A DNA stretch of 64,000 nt, from assembly GCA_000467935.1 (NCBI GenBank), contig KI259856.1, positions 1 through 64,000 of the forward strand, written 5' to 3'. Under the pieces are notes generated by a model that searched no databases, was not told the DNA's origin, and saw only the letters and a program-made list of their open reading frames with translations. Both the position numbers and the translations under genes were made by a program. This document shows positions 59,077 through 64,000 of this stretch, one piece after another (the first letter of the stretch is position 1; each line of letters starts with the position of its first letter). The DNA comes from Peptostreptococcaceae bacterium oral taxon 113 str. W5053. Its GTDB lineage: Bacteria; Bacillota; Clostridia; Tissierellales; Peptoniphilaceae.

Positions 59077-60687
59077 TTATCGGTGAAGTCGAAAAGTCTT
59101 CGGTGCTTTTTTCACCACCACAAATAAAATGCATAGCGTATATACAAATATAGCCGCCGCAATCCACCAAATCACCCCATTGGGAATATTTTTCTTCATA
59201 AAAAGTATCCAACTTCCCCAATAAACCGCCATATTGGCAATGGAATAGACGGGGCTTTTGGCATTGGACTGTTCCGTATACGGTTGGGTCAAATAATACA
59301 ATGCCAAATAATGTACGCTGAAAAAGAAAGTCAACAAACAAATTAGTCCCAGAAGAGGCAGCACTTCCAAAACCTTCCCCTGCATCTTTGCCAAAATCAG
59401 AAAACCTAGGCAAGTCAACACAGCCAAAGAAAAATTGTAAAGAAGTACTCTTTTCAATCGAATGGAAAAACAAGTCAAAACATCTTTGGGACGACGATAA
59501 AAATTATAATTCAATAGACAGCGATCCATATTGTTAAAGAGTATAGCGTTGTAATCCGCTTTTAGACAGAAAAAATTCACCACAAAAAACCAAAAACCCA
59601 TTTTACTCAATGCTCCGGAGAGAAATTTTTCCGTCATCTCTTGACCCTTCGGGAAAAACAAAGCCATCCCAACCAGGACAAGAAAAGCACCGCCGATAAA
59701 ATAAAGTTTTCGCAAAACTTTTTTTCCGATTATTTTATAGTTCCGCTGAAAAAATATGCTGTGAAGATATGCATAGCCTTTCTTTTGAGCCGTCGCCGGA
59801 GACAAGACCATTCGAAAATCTTTCTCCTGTGTCAGAGTGCCCACTTGCGTTCGAAAATCAGCCTTTTTCTCCGACATTTCTTCTACATAGGAAGCTTCAT
59901 ATCGAGCCAGTCGATTATACTCTCCATTTTTCCAAAGCATCAAATAACTTGCAATCCCCAAAAGGAAAAGCAACATCGCCGACCAGGGTGTGATGAGTTT
60001 ATCCCAAAAATTCAACTGAACCCATTGTCTGAAAAATAAGGGCTGCACATAAAGTCCAATGCCTGTTGCGCCAAAAAGCACGGCAAGCACTTTGGGCATA
60101 TTCATCCTCCCTGTTCGCTTAAACCGTCCCATCATGTAAAAATCCCAAATTCCCCGAACACCCATGACAAAAAACAGACCCGTCAAAAATTTGCCAAAAG
60201 AAATTTCCGGAACCCATTTGGAAATCAATGCCAAAATTAAACCGTGAAAAATAAAATAATTCAAATAAAATTTAATCACTCGCAAAAAGAAATATTTTCG
60301 AGTATCCACATCTAAAAATTGAGTCAAAACATAATTTTCCACAACGGCTGCCGGAGCCAAAGGATGATTCATGCTCATCCCCAAGAAAATATTCAAAGCA
60401 AAAAACATTTGTAAAAAGTCATTGGCAGTCAAATGAATCTGTGATTTTCCAAAGTACATCATCGGCCCTAAAAAGAAAACCGAATAATACAATCCCTTTC
60501 GAATACACTGAAACAAAGGCGTCAGAAAAAATAAAATCCGATTCCAAATTCCCTTGATTTTGATCATGCCGTAAATTTTCTCCGGAATAAATTTTCCCAC
60601 CAAAGGAATTTTGGAAAGATAATAGAAGAACCCGTTGGTCGCCCATGCGCCGTGTAAATCATGGATCAATTTCGCTGTCTTAAACAT
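59077..60687 (-). CDS. ABC-2-type transporter permease
   Basis: A 536-residue membrane protein with about ten helices, paired with the ATPase upstream (8-bp overlap). It has the layout of an ABC exporter permease of the ABC-2/EcsB kind. The exact family is not clear to me. The substrate is unknown. The amino-terminal segment LIHDLHGAWATNGFFYYLSKIP is odd but consistent with a peripheral helix. Confidence 0.7.
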   Translation of the reverse strand: MFKTAKLIHDLHGAWATNGFFYYLSKIPLVGKFIPEKIYGMIKIKGIWNRILFFLTPLFQCIRKGLYYSVFFLGPMMYFGKSQIHLTANDFLQMFFALNIFLGMSMNHPLAPAAVVENYVLTQFLDVDTRKYFFLRVIKFYLNYFIFHGLILALISKWVPEISFGKFLTGLFFVMGVRGIWDFYMMGRFKRTGRMNMPKVLAVLFGATGIGLYVQPLFFRQWVQLNFWDKLITPWSAMLLFLLGIASYLMLWKNGEYNRLARYEASYVEEMSEKKADFRTQVGTLTQEKDFRMVLSPATAQKKGYAYLHSIFFQRNYKIIGKKVLRKLYFIGGAFLVLVGMALFFPKGQEMTEKFLSGALSKMGFWFFVVNFFCLKADYNAILFNNMDRCLLNYNFYRRPKDVLTCFSIRLKRVLLYNFSLAVLTCLGFLILAKMQGKVLEVLPLLGLICLLTFFFSVHYLALYYLTQPYTEQSNAKSPVYSIANMAVYWGSWILFMKKNIPNGVIWWIAAAIFVYTLCILFVVVKKAPKTFRLHR

Positions 60688-61381
60688 CTTCTTCCTCCGT
60701 CAAAGCGCGAATGACTTCCTCTTCATAATCCGGATTATCTTTCGTAAGATTCGTAAGCTCCTGAAGTTTTCCATCCTTAAGCAATACAATCTCATCGCAC
60801 AAATCCTTGGCCAATTGTAAAATATGGGTGGAGATAATCAAAATACGATCTTCTTTTAATTCTAAGAGCATTTTTTTCATTTCTGCGGCAATGACTACAT
60901 CCAAACTGGTCAAAGGCTCATCGAGCAAAATAATTTTCGGTTTGGCAATAGCCATGCACATCAAATGCAGCTTACTCTTCATCCCATGGGAATACCCGAT
61001 AATCAAACGATTCATATCCCCATCGTCAAAGCCGAAGCGTTGAAAACCATCCTCAATACTTTCCCCCTTGATACCTCCATGAACATCGGAGAAAAAGCGA
61101 ATAAATTCATAGCCGGTTAAAAAATTAGGCAAAACAGGCTGAGAAAAAACCATTCCCACATCTTTATGCTCTAAACTTTTACTTCTGCCTTCTTCCTCTA
61201 AAAGCACTTCTCCACCGTCTTTTTCCAAATCGTCGTAAATCATGCGAAACAAAGTGGTCTTGCCCGCACCGTTTCTACCTAAAAGTCCATATATTTTTCC
61301 GCTTTCAAACGATGCACAGGCTTTCTGTAATACTTTCTTTTCTCCGAAAGCTTTTTCTATATCCTGAACAATCAGTTTCAT
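60680..61381 (-). CDS. ABC transporter ATP-binding protein
   Basis: A 233-residue ATPase. Walker A is GRNGAGKTT and Walker B is IILLDEPLTSLD, followed by ISTHILQLAKDLCDEI, as in ABC-2/export type ATPases. The signature (IGYSHGMKSKLHLMCM) is degenerate; the canonical LSGGQ is replaced by YSHGMK. AAAGGAGG precedes ATG 61381. It forms one unit with the permease gene. Confidence 0.88.
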   Translation of the reverse strand: MKLIVQDIEKAFGEKKVLQKACASFESGKIYGLLGRNGAGKTTLFRMIYDDLEKDGGEVLLEEEGRSKSLEHKDVGMVFSQPVLPNFLTGYEFIRFFSDVHGGIKGESIEDGFQRFGFDDGDMNRLIIGYSHGMKSKLHLMCMAIAKPKIILLDEPLTSLDVVIAAEMKKMLLELKEDRILIISTHILQLAKDLCDEIVLLKDGKLQELTNLTKDNPDYEEEVIRALTEEEDV

Positions 61382-61627
61382 CCTATCCTCCTTTTTATTG
61401 AAAGACCTGTTCTGTGATAAACCTTTGCAAGCCCATAGCCAACCCTTATTATTGCGAATATTATTTCTCTTCTCTACTTAAAACGAAAAATTTTTAAGAC
61501 AATTCAAGGGAATATTGTCCTTATTATATCTCAAGAAATATCCGGAAAGCAACCAAGCCCTTTTGACCTTTAAAAACTATACAAACTTGTTTGACTATGA
61601 TACTATGATGAAGATATGGAGGTTCCC

Positions 61628-62059
61628 ATGAAAATTTTAATCAGCGCCTGCTTGCTCGGTATAGAGTGCAAATATAACGGCGGTCATAATCGATGTGAAG
61701 AACTGATGAAATCCACAGATTCTTTTGTGCCCATATGTCCGGAACAACTGGCCGGACTTCCCACACCCAGACCGCCCATGGAGATACAAAAAGACGGTCG
61801 TGTCCTCACCGTTTCGGGGGAAGATGTCACCGAAGCCATGAACAAGGGTGCAAGGGAAAGCTTGCGTATTGCAAAACTCTTCCATTGCGAAAAGGCAATC
61901 TTAAAAGCTTGCAGTCCTTCCTGCGGATATGGTGAAATTTACGATGGCAGTTTTTCCGGCAAAAAAGTTTCCGGTATGGGAATCGCTGCCAAAAAACTCC
62001 ATGAATTCGGAATCGAAATTATGACGGAAGAAAACTTGATTAAAGGAGAACGATTATGA
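61628..62059 (+). CDS. DUF523 domain-containing protein
   Basis: A 143-residue protein of the DUF523 family. It begins MKILISACLLGIECKYNGG and has VPICPEQLAGLPTPRPPMEI and KACSPSCGYG, all characteristic; the conserved cysteines may bind metal or sulfur. The role is unknown. TATGGAGG is the ribosome binding site and ATG 61628 the start. Its stop overlaps the next gene by 4 bp. Confidence 0.88.
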   Translation: MKILISACLLGIECKYNGGHNRCEELMKSTDSFVPICPEQLAGLPTPRPPMEIQKDGRVLTVSGEDVTEAMNKGARESLRIAKLFHCEKAILKACSPSCGYGEIYDGSFSGKKVSGMGIAAKKLHEFGIEIMTEENLIKGERL

Positions 62060-62814
62060 CTACTGTAAAAAAATTATGGCTTTATTTACTGGCATTAAGC
62101 CTTATGACCATGGCGACTTGGGGCGTTATCGCCTTTAAACAAATCCCGTTAAAAACGGTTCTTTCCTCCCCTTGGATTATACTTTTTTTGTTGGGCGGAT
62201 TCACTCCGGTTTTGGCTGCAGCGGTTCTTGGAAAAGAAGGTCTTTCCGATTTAAAAAAACAGGCCTTTGCCAAACCCGCTAAGGAATATCTTCCCGTTAT
62301 CCCTTTGTTTTTAGTAATCCATTTCGGACTTCATGCCCTTCGCGGTTTTGAATACACTCTACCCTTTGCCGAAATGGCGCCCTATGCTATCCTGCTGTTC
62401 CTCATCGGTGCCGTTCAGGAAATTGCATGGGTCAATGTTCTTCAACCCGTCTTGGAAACACGCAGCGGCTTTACCAAAAGTCTCATTGCAAGCGGATGTG
62501 TACGAGGTTTGTGGATTTTGCCCGTCATCGCTATCCCCGGCGTACCCGCTCTGCCTACAGCATATATTTATTTGGTAGCCGCTATCATAGGTATCCACGC
62601 CATGTCCTATGCCATTCGTACCACGACCGACTCCGCAATGATGAGCATGCTCTTTAACGGATTGCTTTTAACTTTAACCCCTATGCTTCAAGCGAAGCAA
62701 AACGGATACTTGGTTTTGTGGGCGGTTATCGAAGTCGTCTTAGTCTACCTGTTGATGAAATATCACACAGAACGTATGAAAGTCAAAGCGCAAAGAGAAC
62801 GCTTCAATGCATAA
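62056..62814 (+). CDS. CPBP-like membrane protein lacking catalytic residues
   Basis: A 252-residue membrane protein with about seven helices. Its layout and the block AVQEIAWVNVLQPVLETRSGF resemble CPBP proteases, where GGxxEELGWRGYLQPLLE is usual. Here the second glutamate, the arginine and the following histidine (GLWILPV in place of GLWHLPV) are gone, so it is probably not a protease. The start overlaps the DUF523 stop (ATGA), so the two are co-translated. Its role is unknown. Confidence 0.75.
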   Translation: MTTVKKLWLYLLALSLMTMATWGVIAFKQIPLKTVLSSPWIILFLLGGFTPVLAAAVLGKEGLSDLKKQAFAKPAKEYLPVIPLFLVIHFGLHALRGFEYTLPFAEMAPYAILLFLIGAVQEIAWVNVLQPVLETRSGFTKSLIASGCVRGLWILPVIAIPGVPALPTAYIYLVAAIIGIHAMSYAIRTTTDSAMMSMLFNGLLLTLTPMLQAKQNGYLVLWAVIEVVLVYLLMKYHTERMKVKAQRERFNA

Positions 62815-62906
62815 AAAAACACGGTCGCTCGGTATGTGCCGACCTTAAAAAGTTGAACCTGAAATTCAAATTTTAAAGATCGGTACATCTAAAACCGTGT
62901 TTTTTT
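62813..62906. terminator. Long nested hairpin terminator
   Basis: Outer arms AAAAAAACACGGT (62813-62825) and ACCGTGTTTTTTT (62894-62906), with an inner ATGTGCCGACCT/AGATCGGTACAT stem of mixed pairs. T and A runs at both ends suit termination both ways. It directly follows the CPBP-like gene. Confidence 0.85.
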
Positions 62907-62950
62907 ATATTCCTATATGCTGATTGAACATCTTTTATGGAGAAGAAGAT

Positions 62951-64000
62951 ATGAAACTTTTGAAATTGATTCTAATTTTTATAACCATACTCTGTGCTGT
63001 TTTTTTGTTACGTGGATGTAGACGTTCTTCCGAAGAAGATGAAAAACGCATCGTCCGTTGGTTGAATGATACCTACGGAGAAAATGCCTATACTATGAAA
63101 AAAAATCCGGAAAACAAACGATATTTTCTTGTTCGGCTCAATAAATATCCGGATCTCGAATTCAGCGTAACAATCGCTCGTGATGTAAAAACAAGGTCAT
63201 CGTATTTGTGGTCAGATGTCGATGAGGTCTTTTGCGAATATGCAATCCAACAATTTAAAAAATCGAATGATATCAGTCCGGACAATCTTTTGTATGACGA
63301 TTCTATTCACTATGTATATTCTGCTAAGGCAAGTTCTCTTGAGGAATTGAAAAGTTCTTATGATAAAATGATACGTTTTATTACGTTTGCATCCGAACAA
63401 TACCCGGTTCTTATTGATACGGAGGTATTGGGTATGAGAATGGATATTGACGGTATCCGATTGAAAGGAAGAGATGACTCTGATAAATGGATTTATTTGG
63501 ATATTGCTGAGGTGAAAGAAAAAAAACTGAACATAAAACCTTATGAGGAAATCTATAACGAATTAAAGCCTATGTTGATGACTCATCCCCAAAATCCGAA
63601 GGGACTTACTTTTCATGCAGATGTAGGACGTTCGTTTATTTTGGGCAGTGATACTTTTGAGAATTGCCTGTATAAAAATCTTGTATTGGAAGATGCTGAG
63701 AACGATACCCCGGAAAAGTTACAAAAAATCATATTACAACCGGGCGAAATAAGTGAACCTTATACCTTCGAAAGTGAGAGCAGCTATGAATTTACAACCT
63801 TAACCGTACAGGCAAAAAATCTGTCCAATGCTCCATGTTCGCTACTTGATGCAACGATTGTCAAAGCAATTATCCATCCAGGAACAGGAAAAAATATCTA
63901 TATTTCCCCTACTTGGATTGAGCTTGAAGATGATCCGCGAAGAGAATGGGTAGATCCGTACAAAGCGCTGGGAATTTCACCACCGAAAACGGAACAGGAG
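62951..64000 (+). CDS. Membrane or lipoprotein of unknown function (partial, 350 aa to edge)
   Basis: An open frame of exactly 350 codons that continues past the right end. It begins with a hydrophobic signal (MKLLKLILIFITILCAVFLLRGCRR), then a hydrophilic part of alpha/beta type with many charged residues. A cysteine after the signal (RGC) is not a standard lipobox, so a membrane anchor is as likely. GGAGAAGAAG stands before ATG 62951. No domain recognised. Confidence 0.75.
   Translation, partial: MKLLKLILIFITILCAVFLLRGCRRSSEEDEKRIVRWLNDTYGENAYTMKKNPENKRYFLVRLNKYPDLEFSVTIARDVKTRSSYLWSDVDEVFCEYAIQQFKKSNDISPDNLLYDDSIHYVYSAKASSLEELKSSYDKMIRFITFASEQYPVLIDTEVLGMRMDIDGIRLKGRDDSDKWIYLDIAEVKEKKLNIKPYEEIYNELKPMLMTHPQNPKGLTFHADVGRSFILGSDTFENCLYKNLVLEDAENDTPEKLQKIILQPGEISEPYTFESESSYEFTTLTVQAKNLSNAPCSLLDATIVKAIIHPGTGKNIYISPTWIELEDDPRREWVDPYKALGISPPKTEQE

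Noticed and set aside
1..64000. CRISPR arrays, tRNA and rRNA genes, intact insertion sequences
   Set aside because: I saw no regularly spaced repeats, no tRNA-like TTCGAATCC arms in a complete cloverleaf, no rRNA segments and no transposase. A proper scan with tRNAscan and CRISPR tools was not possible.

Overview
The window looks like chromosome from an AT-rich, anaerobic, low-GC Gram-positive bacterium (Firmicutes, Clostridia/Tissierellia type). Supporting signs are the SUF order sufC-B-D-S-U, rubrerythrin plus a flavodiiron protein, a zinc-type S14, strong AGGAGG ribosome binding sites, many TTG/GTG starts, ECF vitamin transporters and a TPP riboswitch. Tryptophanase (indole formation) and an acyl-CoA dehydrogenase/EtfA/rubredoxin fusion would fit a Peptoniphilus-like coccus, but that placement is inference. 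I saw no rRNA, tRNA, CRISPR array or intact insertion sequence.

Layout: 0-1.1 kb has small ORFs and a CPBP protease. 1.2-6.1 kb is the SUF iron-sulfur operon, with an IscR-like operator at its promoter. 6.3-10.5 kb is a YbaN/YgbA/CydDC-like ABC operon. 10.5-13.4 kb has a HAD phosphatase, a C39 peptidase and radA. 13.4-16.4 kb has a frameshifted immunity-like gene, class I aldolase and rubrerythrin. 16.4-19.7 kb is ecfA1-ecfA2-ecfT-truA.

19.7-33.1 kb is a block lying between ecfA1 and rplQ, genes that often adjoin in Firmicutes. It holds an M42 peptidase, a tryptophanase/Na+-symporter locus with a divergent PAS-HTH regulator, and a YbtPQ-like ABC pair with an ECF transporter (S, A and T parts) and an AraC regulator. 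It also has a decayed XRE regulator and a TSCPD gene. Much of it is visibly more AT-rich than its flanks.

33.2-47.5 kb is the S10-spc-alpha ribosomal superoperon on the minus strand (rpsJ to rplQ). It has its own promoter and a long leader carrying an attenuator-like terminator. map and rpsD are missing from their usual places. 47.6-49.3 kb is a TPP-riboswitch-controlled thiW-thiD pair, followed by about 0.5 kb of unexplained DNA. 49.9-53.1 kb pairs the ACAD-EtfA-rubredoxin fusion with a flavodiiron protein, a plausible electron route to O2 or NO. 53.6-56.2 kb has an ECF sigma factor with a putative anti-sigma protein and a lipoprotein. 56.3-64 kb has an O-antigen-ligase-like protein, MurT without a neighbouring GatD, an ABC-2-type transporter, a DUF523 protein, a CPBP homologue lacking its catalytic residues, and a partial membrane or lipoprotein gene at the right edge.

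Where an upstream in-frame start lacked a ribosome binding site, I moved the start to the codon supported by the Shine-Dalgarno sequence and by the expected N-terminus; the entries say so. All function calls rest on motifs read by eye.
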